DNA of 51,476 nucleotides. Source: a virus. A program made the translations under genes and the position numbers. Under the pieces are notes generated by a model. The model was not told where the DNA came from, made no database searches, and saw only the letters and a list, made by a program, of their open reading frames with translations. The stretch covers positions 1-51,476 of IMG/VR virus record IMGVR_UViG_3300046703_000050, one strand, 5' to 3'. Positions 34,301 through 42,589 of this stretch are shown piece after piece (position 1 is the stretch's first letter; each line of letters begins with the position of its first letter).

Positions 34301-35590
34301 CGACTGCTCATAGATACCGGCGTACTGCGGGGCGACACGCAGGACTTCATTGACACGGGCTTGTGCTTTCTCCTGTTCGGTAAGTTCCAGGACGTTCTTG
34401 CCGAGCACGACGGCGAGCTTCTGATAGGATTCGGCGAATTGCACGTTGATGCCGATGGTGCGGAGGACGCGGACTTGGCCGGACTGGATTCCGTAGATCA
34501 TCTGCTGGAAGGCATCGGAGGAGTTGATGTTCGAGATTACGGCGGCGTCTTGGGCAAGGCGGGCGAGTTTCGTCGCGTTCGCCGTGTCAATCTCGACCAC
34601 CATCATACGGATCAACGCTTGGCGGGCGTCTTCGGTGGTGATACCGAGTTTCTTGATTGCCGCCTCCTGCATGTGCAGTCCGGTGACGGCGATGTTATTG
34701 GTCTTGCCTGCCGCTTCCATGGCGACGCCCAAGGTTTCGGTTCTCGCTGCCGCCATCGCGGTTCCGACGATACCTTCGACAATGGCGTGCTGATAGAGTT
34801 GGTAGGCGACGAACGCTGCACCGAGTCGCTCGACGGCATTCTTGAACTCACTGTTCATACTACGAGCGGATATAGCCGCTTCCTTCTGGAGCTTATCCTG
34901 CTCTGCCAACCTAGCATTTGCAGCACCGTAACTAGCGATGAGCGCTGCTCTGTTCGCCGGGTCCATCCCAGAGCCAGCGAGTGCCGCTTCGTGTTCCTGC
35001 TGGCGTTGGATGTCACGGCGCTCAGTAGGTGTACGGCCTATGAGAGCTTGTTGCTGTATATAGCGAGCGTTGCTGGTTGCTGCACGTTCCTCCGATATTC
35101 GTAGGTTATCGAGTGCCTGCTTTGCGCCCATCGCATTAGCGCGGAACCTCGACCACTGCTCATCCGATGCCCGCATTGTTCGATTGTGCTGTTCCGCCGC
35201 CGCTGCTGCTTTGAGTTGTGCCGCTGCATTCTCCTGTAAGATGCGTGTCTGTGCAGCAGCAGCAGCATTGATCTGCTCAAAAGCACGGGCGTCCCCGGAC
35301 GTTCGACTAATCCCCTGCATCCGAAGTGCTTCGACTTGCTGGATCGGCGTAGGTGCCGATACCCCCGTAGCACGAATCTTCGCCGTGATACTGTCCATCG
35401 CCCGATTGATAGTATTTGTGCTGCTATGAACTACATTAACAGCCTGCTGCGTACCCTTACTGATCTCGGCTCCCAGAGCTGTCCCTACCTTTGTCGCCGT
35501 CCGTTCGATCGATTCGACACTCGCATTGATCTTGGCAGCATCAGACTCTGCCTGCTCTGGTGGGATTCGGATTGTGATGTCTTCAGCCAT
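31328..35590 (-). CDS. Tape measure protein
   Basis: 1420 residues. The N-terminal 350 residues are Ala-rich helices (KVGTALGAEISKG onward), the middle is coiled coil, and about 960-1290 is an Ala/Gly-rich hydrophobic region with repeated GGAATG-type stretches, typical of the segment that enters the host membrane. Its length implies a tail of a few hundred nanometres by the usual residue-to-length relation of long-tailed phages. AGGAG inside CTAGGAGCTAG serves as ribosome site. Confidence 0.9.
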   Translation of the reverse strand: MAEDITIRIPPEQAESDAAKINASVESIERTATKVGTALGAEISKGTQQAVNVVHSSTNTINRAMDSITAKIRATGVSAPTPIQQVEALRMQGISRTSGDARAFEQINAAAAAQTRILQENAAAQLKAAAAAEQHNRTMRASDEQWSRFRANAMGAKQALDNLRISEERAATSNARYIQQQALIGRTPTERRDIQRQQEHEAALAGSGMDPANRAALIASYGAANARLAEQDKLQKEAAISARSMNSEFKNAVERLGAAFVAYQLYQHAIVEGIVGTAMAAARTETLGVAMEAAGKTNNIAVTGLHMQEAAIKKLGITTEDARQALIRMMVVEIDTANATKLARLAQDAAVISNINSSDAFQQMIYGIQSGQVRVLRTIGINVQFAESYQKLAVVLGKNVLELTEQEKAQARVNEVLRVAPQYAGIYEQSMTSVGKQMTSLKRYFKEAQDAIGKEFLPQLGVAVRTLTELAKLGEEHPKAGSVLALLGGGLAVTAATKFLLGTTAATYAGAGVAAGVNMAATNAFAQAAADKLTLTIFGTTKALQEFKNEYYGVAVPGWITWLEEHLPKVFKDAADELRRLSGVPLPGDSAFAKMLEQRTKETTDVIKKGVDTDTAKIYQRDLDAYLKVSERKIWLTNMVKAAEQAVSDARDSSNKRAYVAALAQQRGYEAELEAIERYKRNEELLITLRDTSNRKEHESMKESFSMLDQINKAQMEKGQLNQAYATLAKMSFAEYTKEIEIQRAAWDKLTLASLKFYDANMDANIAGATEKFKAISEEYINSSNQRDKLLVGAGRSDIERQAQAALRLSEGAGGSSVSAIEQAYSIRIQLAHDLYDYEVTQAEKISAIGEKSVAITRAWTDQKAMLDEATISRAESLIRLQQEHFDALKRSFEGLFDAAFEGAKSFTNALKRMMMAVFLTPIKEQMSRMFAGMFMGMQGQAGGGGAGAGGSGILSRIFNVGGSSNTTNRVSETLNLNVTGGGGGINSVRLINGAVPVVIVGTAAAASTGGGGTATAIGAGAGAGFLGGLLSRAPRTIGGEVIGAGGSTTGLTRDASGLWLRGAGAGEGAALAGGAATGMAGLPTYGGGFGGAGLPGMMPGWAGSTTIGAGGTAGGGFGGMLKGMNWGQAAQGLALMGGMGLLSAGIQRRSSPMTVAGGAAMGYGMSGMMGMTGLGGAITGAGGGLAAAGLMRGGVSGLGMSTAGGALIGMQFGGPIGALIGGAIGLGAGIVRLFIKSADEKVQDKVRATYGLTIPKSIAKQIVQFAKEKYGGSLDMAVRAPETRELLRLYGQTMGMKLPTSLMFDVARSASLIQSRGELFQGAQYDNGQAYTYASNLRAYNGISGMQLPTMSPTAGAGGQPVQVFVSPQATVNLWRTGTAAAIQGDPRGVAQSAMRGATASNVRSGNAVLTLAPSVITH

Positions 35591-35611
35591 ACTCTAGCTC
35601 CTAGTCAGCAC

Positions 35612-36055
35612 TTAGGCGGTCTTGGACAGACGAGCGTATGGAACACCGCGAACGGATTGCATCAGGACGCCTTCGTCGGATGGCGACATGCCCCATTGAC
35701 GAGAACGGGCTTGGTTACGGGCAACTACGAGTTCGATAGGGACTTTGTCCTTGCGCCCGGAGCGGAAACCAGGAAGAAAACCAAGGACGACGAAGTTGGT
35801 ACCGGAACGCTTTATCTGGAGATGCCCGAGGGTCTGTCCGGTCATCCGCCAATTGCGGATAGCGGGTGGATAACGACGGGCCTTGAACTTCTTGTAGTTG
35901 GGGCGGAGCGGCGGCGCGAGTGCATCGTGTACGTCGATACCATAGGAGAGGCGGGTCTTGATCTTGGTGAGTACGTCGGTGCCGATCTCGCGCATACGAT
36001 TAGGACCGAACGCCGTGACATCTACTCGGGTACGCCCTCTGATTGTTGTAGCCAT
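35612..36055 (-). CDS. Tail assembly/virion morphogenesis-like protein
   Basis: 147 residues. YGIDVHDALAPPLRPNYKKFK, IRNWRMTGQTLGHLQIKRSG and the NQARSRQWGMSPSD end recur in phage virion morphogenesis proteins. It lies between the chaperone frames and the tape measure gene. Confidence 0.6.
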   Translation of the reverse strand: MATTIRGRTRVDVTAFGPNRMREIGTDVLTKIKTRLSYGIDVHDALAPPLRPNYKKFKARRYPPAIRNWRMTGQTLGHLQIKRSGTNFVVLGFLPGFRSGRKDKVPIELVVARNQARSRQWGMSPSDEGVLMQSVRGVPYARLSKTA

Positions 36056-36065
36056 CGTCTAACTT

Positions 36066-36407
36066 CTACCCTACCCTCGACCACTTCTTCGGTCTCTGCT
36101 CCGCCTGGTCCCCGTGCATCTGCCTCTCCTGGTACTTGATCTTCTCTTCCTCAAACACCCGCAATGCTAGGAACTCCTCTCTCGTGATGTCATCGAGAGT
36201 AATGGTGATCCTCTTTTGGAGCGCGAAGTCCAAGTCGGCCACCGACCGGAATAGAACCCCAAGTGGCGATCCCATATCCTCGTCGGTGGTGGAGTTGTTG
36301 AACGCCGCGCGTGTTAGTGCCCGGAATGAGCCTGACGCACCTGGACCGATGGCGATGGCGTCAGGCGATGTTATTCCGGGAGTACGATGCCTTCGCCGAT
36401 TGCTTCC
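36066..36407 (-). CDS. Tail assembly chaperone, frameshifted C-terminal part
   Basis: An open frame without a start codon runs from 36407 to 36066, in -1 phase to the upstream chaperone gene, which it overlaps by 37 bp. Read continuously it gives DAIAIGPGASGSFRALTRAA and then the segment MGSPLGVLF (36275 onward) to the end. Only the 69 residues from ATG 36275 could be made independently. The arrangement matches the G/GT (or equivalent) chaperones of long-tailed phages, with the fused product made by -1 slippage. Confidence 0.6.
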   Translation of the reverse strand, partial: GSNRRRHRTPGITSPDAIAIGPGASGSFRALTRAAFNNSTTDEDMGSPLGVLFRSVADLDFALQKRITITLDDITREEFLALRVFEEEKIKYQERQMHGDQAEQRPKKWSRVG

Positions 36408-36994
36408 TCACCCTGATCGAGGAGTTCGCGGATCGCGGCGTACTGATGAATGATCGGGATCAGGGTGTCGTCGGCATACCCCTCTTGAGAGACGAAGACT
36501 TCCTTGAAGAGTTCGCCGGCCGGCTCCAGGAAGGAGCGCCACTCTTGGGTCCGACGCCCAGAGCGGAGCTTCATCGAGCCATCCTCATACTCCTTCGATT
36601 GGCGTAAGGTGGGGCTCTTGAGTGTGATGGAGACTTCGGAGAGGGGAACTTCCATCGCAATCTTGAACTGCTTGCCGTCGCGGGATACGTCGATGATCCG
36701 ACAGGAGTCGAGCTTGGTGATAACCTTACTGGCTTCAGCGGAGTCGAAGTCGATGCCGGAGTCGGCGTCGAGCCGTATCTTAGTGAATAGGGCTAGATCG
36801 ACATCGGCCTGTCCGGGTGCGTTCGACTCGAACATATCGCGGCCCACAGGGGTGCGATACACCCGGATCTTGCGGACGCGCTCGCACCATTCGGCGTCGG
36901 TCGGGAATCGCACGCGGCAGGTTTTGTCAGTGCCGGAACTGATGGTTACCGGGAATCCTTTTTCGGGTTCTTTCAGGGAATTGAGGCGGAACAT
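36371..36994 (-). CDS. Tail assembly chaperone, upstream frame
   Basis: 207 residues behind AAAGGAGATAT. Charged alpha/beta protein that directly follows the tail tube gene and precedes the tape measure region, the conserved place of the tape measure chaperone. The frame ends with TAA, but the -1 frame remains open beyond it and joins the next coding segment. About 308 residues would result from the fusion. Confidence 0.6.
   Translation of the reverse strand: MFRLNSLKEPEKGFPVTISSGTDKTCRVRFPTDAEWCERVRKIRVYRTPVGRDMFESNAPGQADVDLALFTKIRLDADSGIDFDSAEASKVITKLDSCRIIDVSRDGKQFKIAMEVPLSEVSITLKSPTLRQSKEYEDGSMKLRSGRRTQEWRSFLEPAGELFKEVFVSQEGYADDTLIPIIHQYAAIRELLDQGEEAIGEGIVLPE
36377..36383 (-). other. Possible -1 frameshift site
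   Basis: Near the stop of the upstream chaperone frame the minus strand reads CTC CCG GAA TAA. Only the interval from about 36407 to 36371 is open in both frames, so slippage must occur there. The best run is CCC at 36379-36381, but it is not a textbook X-XXY-YYZ heptamer, so the exact site is uncertain. Confidence 0.35.
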
Positions 36995-37048
36995 ATATCT
37001 CCTTTGGAAGTGTCCAAGTTAAGTTACTGTTCTACTGCTTTGTTTCTG

Positions 37049-37165
37049 TTCGAGGGCGGCTTGCTTTGATCTGGCAGGAGGTTAACGGGATCAGGTTGTG
37101 TCAGCGATCTACCCCTAGTTTCCACTGACATCGTTTGTTGGCCAGTTCCCAAGCTCGCCCTCGAA
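37049..37165 (-). ncRNA. Candidate multi-branched structured RNA
   Basis: The outer arms 37049-37063 and 37150-37165 pair over about 15 bp (TTCGAGGGCG against CGCCCTCGAA plus CTTG/CAAG with one bulged base). Inside are nested hairpins TGATC/GATCA, TGTCAG/CTGACA and TTGG/CCAA. The pairing is possible on either strand. Transcription of the tail operon makes the minus strand more likely. No known family recognised, and it could be DNA-level rather than RNA-level structure. Confidence 0.4.
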
Positions 37166-37180
37166 ATCCATTATGGATTA
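37166..37180. repeat. AATCCAT-T-ATGGATT palindrome
   Basis: Perfect 7-bp arms around one base, 15 bp after the tail tube stop codon and directly adjacent to the multi-branched structure. Confidence 0.55.
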
Positions 37181-37195
37181 AGCAACCTCTGTTGT

Positions 37196-38245
37196 CTAGG
37201 CTGCTTCTCCAATCTCATCCTGGAGCGTCGTCACCTCCATAGTCACGACTTCATCGCTGGGGTCTTTGAGGATTTCGCAATCCACCGCGATGGTGATGAG
37301 ACCATCGGTCTCGCCAATCGGCGTGGTCTTGAAGATCAGCCGGGGCCAGGTGACCTCTAAGGTGTGCTTGGCTCCCGCGCTACCCGCGAGGTAATCGCCC
37401 GCGACGATGATATTCGCCGCGCCCTCGGTCAGCGCCTCCATCTTGGTACGCTCGGCGCTGTCCGCTTCCATCTCGACGACGAAGTTCAGGAAGCAAGCGC
37501 GGTCGCCGTGACGCATACGGCCACGGATACTAGCGCCGTCCTGCGATCCCGACCCCGGATAGAACCCAGAGTCCAGCCGGGGGTTGTTCTGCCAGCCAAA
37601 CTCCATCGATACGAATCGCTGGTTGGCGATGTAATCGACACCCGACACAGTCAGCGTGGTGGCACCACCGGCATTGAGCGGATGCTCGACAGTGGCGTTC
37701 GGCAGGGTAATGGTGCTGGGGTTGGCGAACTTTCCGCATCCAGTCCAGGTAGAGGTCATGGTGGCGTTGTCGCGCCCCGGCCCTTGGCGCAGCATGACCC
37801 GGAATTCATTGAGCGCCATGCCGATGAGTGCGAAGTCGAAGAAATCGCTGGCACCCTGACGTACTGCCTGCACGAGCGTCGTTACCGGCATCACGAGGTT
37901 GTCTAGGATGGGATCGAGCGGCGTGAAGGTGTACTTGAAACCGGCACCCGCTGTTGCCTTGCTGGTGACACCCAGTCCGAACGCGGCGAGCATGGCGGCG
38001 TTCTCGCTGGTGAGACGGGCGTCCCACGACCAGGGCATGTCCCAGTTCGATTTGAAGAGCTGGGTAGCCCACTCGTGCCCTTTGCCGATGTCGGCGGCAT
38101 TGCTCTCCAGAACAAGGTTGGGTTGGCCGACTGCTCGGCTGGTTTGTGACAGCGCCCACATATCGGCTGCCACTAGTGCGGTTTGCAAAGCAGATTGCTT
38201 ATGGAAACCGATTGCTAGTCCTAATTCACGAATTCCACCGGGCAT
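37196..38245 (-). CDS. Major tail tube protein
   Basis: 349 residues starting MPGGIRELGLAIG. Beta-rich with NLVLESNAADIGKGHEW, SNWDMPWSWDARLTSENAA and a C-terminal TLEVTWPRLIFK strand. Size, order (after terminator, before chaperones and tape measure) and composition fit a tail tube subunit. GAGG precedes the ATG. I cannot rule out a sheath-like protein, but no sheath/tube gene pair is present, supporting a non-contractile tail. Confidence 0.7.
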   Translation of the reverse strand: MPGGIRELGLAIGFHKQSALQTALVAADMWALSQTSRAVGQPNLVLESNAADIGKGHEWATQLFKSNWDMPWSWDARLTSENAAMLAAFGLGVTSKATAGAGFKYTFTPLDPILDNLVMPVTTLVQAVRQGASDFFDFALIGMALNEFRVMLRQGPGRDNATMTSTWTGCGKFANPSTITLPNATVEHPLNAGGATTLTVSGVDYIANQRFVSMEFGWQNNPRLDSGFYPGSGSQDGASIRGRMRHGDRACFLNFVVEMEADSAERTKMEALTEGAANIIVAGDYLAGSAGAKHTLEVTWPRLIFKTTPIGETDGLITIAVDCEILKDPSDEVVTMEVTTLQDEIGEAA

Positions 38246-38282
38246 ACTAATTCTCCTTGTGAGCCGTTATGCGGCGTGCCGA

Positions 38283-38759
38283 CTATGCGGCCAGTCCCCG
38301 TTCGTAGAGGACAAAACTTACTTCCCAGTAGTCGATACTGGAGTACTCCGACAAAAACAGTTGACGGCGATCCGCACTGAGTTCGTTGATCGGATCGCAG
38401 GATGAGTGCAAAGTTATGAGACGGAACTTTAGGGTACCGCCGTAGATACCGCCTGTCGGTACGCCGTTGATGATGGCGGCAACGAGATCGGTATAGGCGT
38501 TCTTCGTTTTCAGGATCAGCGAGAACTTGTGCTCCCACACAGAACCCTTCTTGTAGTCGGCGGTGGCGGTGCCATTGTACACCACCAGGATGCTGGGGTT
38601 CGGCATGTTGTTGATGGACTCGGAGATGGTCAGGGAGCCGGGGAACAGGTCCTCATAACCGGCGATGCGGGAGGCATCGGAGCCTAGTTCACTAACAGCA
38701 CCGGGGATCGCACGTAGGGCAGCGACGATGTTATCGACGAGATCGGAGGGGTTCGTCAT
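38283..38759 (-). CDS. Tail terminator-like protein
   Basis: 158 residues. LVDNIVAALRAIPG start, central FSLILKTKNAYTDLVAAIING and a beta-rich end resemble tail terminator proteins that cap the tail before joining to the head. It lies between the head-tail joining protein and the tube gene, the expected order. Confidence 0.65.
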   Translation of the reverse strand: MTNPSDLVDNIVAALRAIPGAVSELGSDASRIAGYEDLFPGSLTISESINNMPNPSILVVYNGTATADYKKGSVWEHKFSLILKTKNAYTDLVAAIINGVPTGGIYGGTLKFRLITLHSSCDPINELSADRRQLFLSEYSSIDYWEVSFVLYERGLAA

Positions 38760-39058
38760 TAGTTGTTCTTCTCCAACTGTACGCGGACACCACCACCACC
38801 GTCAGGATCTACGTCGATGATGTTATAGACAACACCGTTCCGTGTGATGGTGTCGCCGCGTGCAATGCCGGGTACATCGACGAGCATCGCCCACAGGTAG
38901 AAGTAGTTTGGGTTCGGCGTAGATTCCCCGACAAAGGGAGTTTGTGACGTGATGACGGTGATGGGAACAGACGATCCTGACCAGTCCACGTCTTCGCCGA
39001 ACGTAGCGAGTTGCGAAGCGTTAGCACCCGCCATCAGGTTTTCCCATGCCGTTGGCAT
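38759..39058 (-). CDS. Head-tail joining protein (gpFII-like)
   Basis: 99 residues. The sequence FGEDVDW, ARGDTITRNGVVYNIIDVDPDGGGGVRVQL matches the small beta-barrel head-tail joining proteins of the gpFII/Phage_attach type. The stop overlaps the next ATG by one base. Confidence 0.7.
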   Translation of the reverse strand: MPTAWENLMAGANASQLATFGEDVDWSGSSVPITVITSQTPFVGESTPNPNYFYLWAMLVDVPGIARGDTITRNGVVYNIIDVDPDGGGGVRVQLEKNN

Positions 39059-39783
39059 CAGTTCACCTCTCCAGGCTTCTGATAGTACTTGGTATAAAGA
39101 TTTGCATCATCCCCGACCCACGATCTTAGCATGGTGAGGTCGGGGTCGGCGAACCACCCACGGGTCTGCTCGCGGTGTGCCTGGGTAATGCCGGGACGAC
39201 CGGGTAATCCTTTAATCCCGATGCAGGAGCCGGAGAATGAATGGATAACTGCTCCGGGGTTTCCAGCAACACGCCGCCATAGGGGGATGTCGAGGATGCC
39301 GCCGTGAGGGTAGAGGTTGCAGATGTCGGTGAGCATGTGCAGGTGCGAGGCACGAATCCCGGTCGCACAGAGCGATGAGTGCCGTGGGTTGTGAAAGATC
39401 TTGTACTGGCGGGTTGGGGGGTGGTAGTAGTGCGAATTGCCTTCGCCGACGAGGAAGGTGCGGGGGGAGTGGAAGCGCCGGGACATAAGGGACAGGTAGT
39501 CGGGACGAAAATAATCATCGTCTTCGACCAATAGTACGATGTCGTACTTCACCTTGGAGATAGCGAGTAAGATATTGCGGGACTGCGTGTTATGACCAGG
39601 AGTCCAAGATGGGAGCGGATTGATAAGGTCTTGTCCCATCGTCATGTTGGTCTGTGGCATGCAGTCGTCTATCACCAACCACTGAGTAGGTCCAGTGTAG
39701 TCTTGTCGGTTGATGAAATACTCGCACAGCGCGAACGCCTCTGGTCGTCCCCCGGTCGGCGTTATCAGTGTGATTCCCGGCAT
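39058..39783 (-). CDS. Glycosyltransferase-like protein
   Basis: 241 residues from ATG at 39783 (5 nt after the previous stop; the frame is open to 39945 but lies inside the upstream gene). N-terminal MPGITLITPTGGRPEAFAL, a metal-type EDDD motif (87-90) and a C-terminal CIGIKGLPGRPGI segment. The same blocks occur in the last third of the adjacent large glycosyltransferase, so these are paralogues. Confidence 0.75.
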   Translation of the reverse strand: MPGITLITPTGGRPEAFALCEYFINRQDYTGPTQWLVIDDCMPQTNMTMGQDLINPLPSWTPGHNTQSRNILLAISKVKYDIVLLVEDDDYFRPDYLSLMSRRFHSPRTFLVGEGNSHYYHPPTRQYKIFHNPRHSSLCATGIRASHLHMLTDICNLYPHGGILDIPLWRRVAGNPGAVIHSFSGSCIGIKGLPGRPGITQAHREQTRGWFADPDLTMLRSWVGDDANLYTKYYQKPGEVN

Positions 39784-39788
39784 CCTAT

Positions 39789-42140
39789 CTATCCCTGTGC
39801 ATGCACACGCGGAAGGAATCCGCGCTGTAAGTTGACTGGCCGTCTCGATCTTGAGAACGACACTGTCGATTGCGATGGTGCTACCGGGGCACTCGGAACT
39901 CTCCCAGTGTACTTCTCGTACAGTGCGGCGTCGTCTCCGATCCAAGACCGCAGCACCGACAGATCAGGGTCTAGTTTCCAGGGAAGATCATGCTGGTGTC
40001 CATGCCCAATCCCCGGTCGTCCTGGCATTCCCTTGATGCCGATGCACAAGTGGGGACCGGCGAATAACCCACGAGAGTATGCTACTCTCCGCCAGAGTGC
40101 TATGTCGATGTATTCGGTCGTGGTCTGCTCACACACCCACTGTAGGTCGGGGAGCAGGGACGCACGGATGCCGGTCGCGCAGAGCGATGCGTGACGGTGG
40201 TTGGGGCACTGGTAGTATGCGCGGTAGGCGACGTTGTAGTAGAGCGCATTAGGCTGACCCACTATTGGGTTGGCGTCGAGCCGCGCACTCATCTCTTGCA
40301 GGTAGGACGGTGACAGGTGGTCGTCGTCCTCCAGTATCAGGATCTTATCGTAAGTGACAAAGGGAAGTGCGGCGAGCAGGTTGCGCCGCTGGGTGCTTTT
40401 GCTGCCCGCTGACCACCGGGGTTCTGGGCGTATCACCGTCTGCCCCATCGTGCATGGGGTCGCAGGATCTACGTCGTCCACACACAGCCATTGAATCGCA
40501 CCAGTGTACGTTTGCTGTTTGATGTATCGCTCCAGCAACGCGAAGGACTCAGGACGCCCGCCAGTCGGAGTGATGAGTGTGATTCCACCGGGTAAGTAGG
40601 TTCCTGGGATCGTCACAGGCTGCGCGGCGTGCGCGTGCTTCGCATTTAATACCCTGCCCATCTCCCGCATAGATCTGTCGCGGGCTTGGTCCGACCCCAT
40701 CGCACGGATGAAGGTGGCGGATACCGGCTGGGACTGATGTCCGTGATGGATCTGGACGAATGGCGTTACTGCTAAACGGAAGTTGGCGGCGTGTGCTCGC
40801 TGGCAGTAGTCCACATCGTCAGATCCGTAACCTGTGAAGCGTTCGTCCATAAGACCAATGCGGTCGATGACGGAGCGTTTGATGTAGACGCACACGAAGC
40901 ACAGGTACTCGTTCGTATAGAGCAGGCCGGATTTAGTCGGGGGCTGCGCGATACTGCGGGTGGGACGGGTATGACGACGCTGACTTGAGAAACTAATACC
41001 GCGCGACCCACCGGACACACTAGCAGGGACGGAGTTCGTCGCTCGTTGAATCACCGTACCTACGAGCCCTCCGCTAATCTGAGGGGACAGGATGCCGACA
41101 GTTGGGTCGGAGTAGGCGGCAGCGTGGAGTTGTTCGACAGTACTGGGGGTCAGGAATCGCCCGTCATCCCCCAGGAAGAGTATGTCGTGTGCCGGGTTGG
41201 ACGCTTGGATACCAGCGTTGACGTTGCGCGAGAACACAAATGGGGACTGGCCGGTTAGGATCTTCCAGCCACGGGCACGCAGGGATGGGAGATCATACTC
41301 AGACTCGTCGGCGGCTGCGTCCAGCACCAGGATCTTCTCTGCTATCCCAGAGTCAATCGCGTGCTGCTCGATAGAAGCTGCCAGTGGCATGAAGATATCG
41401 GCGTAACGTGACAGAACGACCAGCGTGACCTTGGGTGCCTGCCAGTCGCACCAGTTCCACAGGTAGGACTCATCCATCCTGTAGATGTGCATGTTGCCGA
41501 CATCCCGTTGCCAGCCCTTCGCTTTGTAGGACTCAGATAGTGAGTACCAAGGGTCGAAGGGGATACGGTCCAGCAGGAAGACCGGGAGAGAGGGTTTGAT
41601 CCAACCGATCGTCAGCTTGTGCTTACGGCACCAGTCGTCCAGCCCGTGATAGACGCCACGAGCTACCGGGTAGTCCCCATGTAAGAAGATTGAACGCCGA
41701 ATGATAGCGAGACCGTCACCGGCTGGAGCGGGCTGGTAGGAATGCGGCAGGGGACCGGACAGGTTCCAGATGTTCTCCAGGCAGAGCATCGGCAGAGTGG
41801 GGTTGCGCTGCATGACGCCGAGACCGATGTCGAGCCAGTTCGGCGGATACATCGCGTCGTTGTCGATCGTGGCTAGGAGGTCGGCGGTGGAGCGGCGGAA
41901 GAAATCGCTGCGGGCGGTAAGGCCGGAACCAAAGCTGGTTTGCCGGAGTTCGGTGCCTAGCTCAGTGGCTTGTTGCTGGAGGAATTCCAGTGTGCCATCG
42001 GTGGAGCCGTCGTCGTAGATCACGAAGTTGGTGACGCGGGACCAGTCGGTGTTGGCACGCAGAGTACGCAGGGATTCCTTCGTAAACGCTAGTCGGTTCT
42101 TGGCGAAGTAAGCAAGGTCGAGAGTAGGAACTGATGTCAC
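39789..42140 (-). CDS. Three-domain glycosyltransferase
   Basis: 783 residues from GTG at 42140, one base overlapping the methyltransferase stop, with GGAGG about 10 nt upstream. Domain 1 is GT2-like with YDDGSTDGTLEFL. Domain 2 (about 270-500) is a second GT-A fold with LVLDAAADE, LFLGDDGRFL and GYGSDDVDYCQRA. Domain 3 (about 540-760) is a paralogue of the next gene (GGITLITPTGGRPESFAL, EDDD, IGIKGMPGRPGI). Multi-domain GT2 proteins build oligosaccharides on lipids or proteins. Here the likely substrates are phage virion proteins or host envelope glycans. Confidence 0.75.
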   Translation of the reverse strand: MTSVPTLDLAYFAKNRLAFTKESLRTLRANTDWSRVTNFVIYDDGSTDGTLEFLQQQATELGTELRQTSFGSGLTARSDFFRRSTADLLATIDNDAMYPPNWLDIGLGVMQRNPTLPMLCLENIWNLSGPLPHSYQPAPAGDGLAIIRRSIFLHGDYPVARGVYHGLDDWCRKHKLTIGWIKPSLPVFLLDRIPFDPWYSLSESYKAKGWQRDVGNMHIYRMDESYLWNWCDWQAPKVTLVVLSRYADIFMPLAASIEQHAIDSGIAEKILVLDAAADESEYDLPSLRARGWKILTGQSPFVFSRNVNAGIQASNPAHDILFLGDDGRFLTPSTVEQLHAAAYSDPTVGILSPQISGGLVGTVIQRATNSVPASVSGGSRGISFSSQRRHTRPTRSIAQPPTKSGLLYTNEYLCFVCVYIKRSVIDRIGLMDERFTGYGSDDVDYCQRAHAANFRLAVTPFVQIHHGHQSQPVSATFIRAMGSDQARDRSMREMGRVLNAKHAHAAQPVTIPGTYLPGGITLITPTGGRPESFALLERYIKQQTYTGAIQWLCVDDVDPATPCTMGQTVIRPEPRWSAGSKSTQRRNLLAALPFVTYDKILILEDDDHLSPSYLQEMSARLDANPIVGQPNALYYNVAYRAYYQCPNHRHASLCATGIRASLLPDLQWVCEQTTTEYIDIALWRRVAYSRGLFAGPHLCIGIKGMPGRPGIGHGHQHDLPWKLDPDLSVLRSWIGDDAALYEKYTGRVPSAPVAPSQSTVSFSRSRRPVNLQRGFLPRVHAQG

Positions 42141-42589
42141 TATTTCACAGCCTCCAGTACGATCCGCAGTTTTAGGACTTGATCCACAAGTACCTGCTCG
42201 ATTTCGGAGATGATGTTGAACGCACAACGGATTCCATAGGCAGCGGCGAACCGATTACGGTGTCCGTTCCCGTGCGTGTAGTACATAAAGCTATTGTGAT
42301 TCCAAAACGACACATGCGTCGGATCTTGCCATGCCCCACGCCCGTCCGTTGTCGGCACCATGATATCGATCTTGCCGCCAGGGACCAGGACTCTCCAGGC
42401 TTCGTTCATCGAGTGGATTGGGGAGTGGAGATGCTCGAAGATATCAAGGGCGACGATGTAATCGACTGAACTATCTGCCCAAGGCCATCGTTCGTTCAGA
42501 TCGGCGAGTTGGTCGCAGGGTGGTACGATATCGACGTTGATCCACGGTGGCGGCATGATGGCGTCGCTACACCCTAGATTCAACTGCAT
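42140..42589 (-). CDS. SAM-dependent methyltransferase
   Basis: 149 residues. Motif I-like LNLGCS, acidic INVDI, and the core VDYIVALDIFEHL then SMNEAWRVLVPGGKI match the small class I Methyltransf_11 family. Overlaps the radical SAM gene by 10 bp. Probably modifies sugars or glycan intermediates together with the neighbours. Confidence 0.75.
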   Translation of the reverse strand: MQLNLGCSDAIMPPPWINVDIVPPCDQLADLNERWPWADSSVDYIVALDIFEHLHSPIHSMNEAWRVLVPGGKIDIMVPTTDGRGAWQDPTHVSFWNHNSFMYYTHGNGHRNRFAAAYGIRCAFNIISEIEQVLVDQVLKLRIVLEAVK

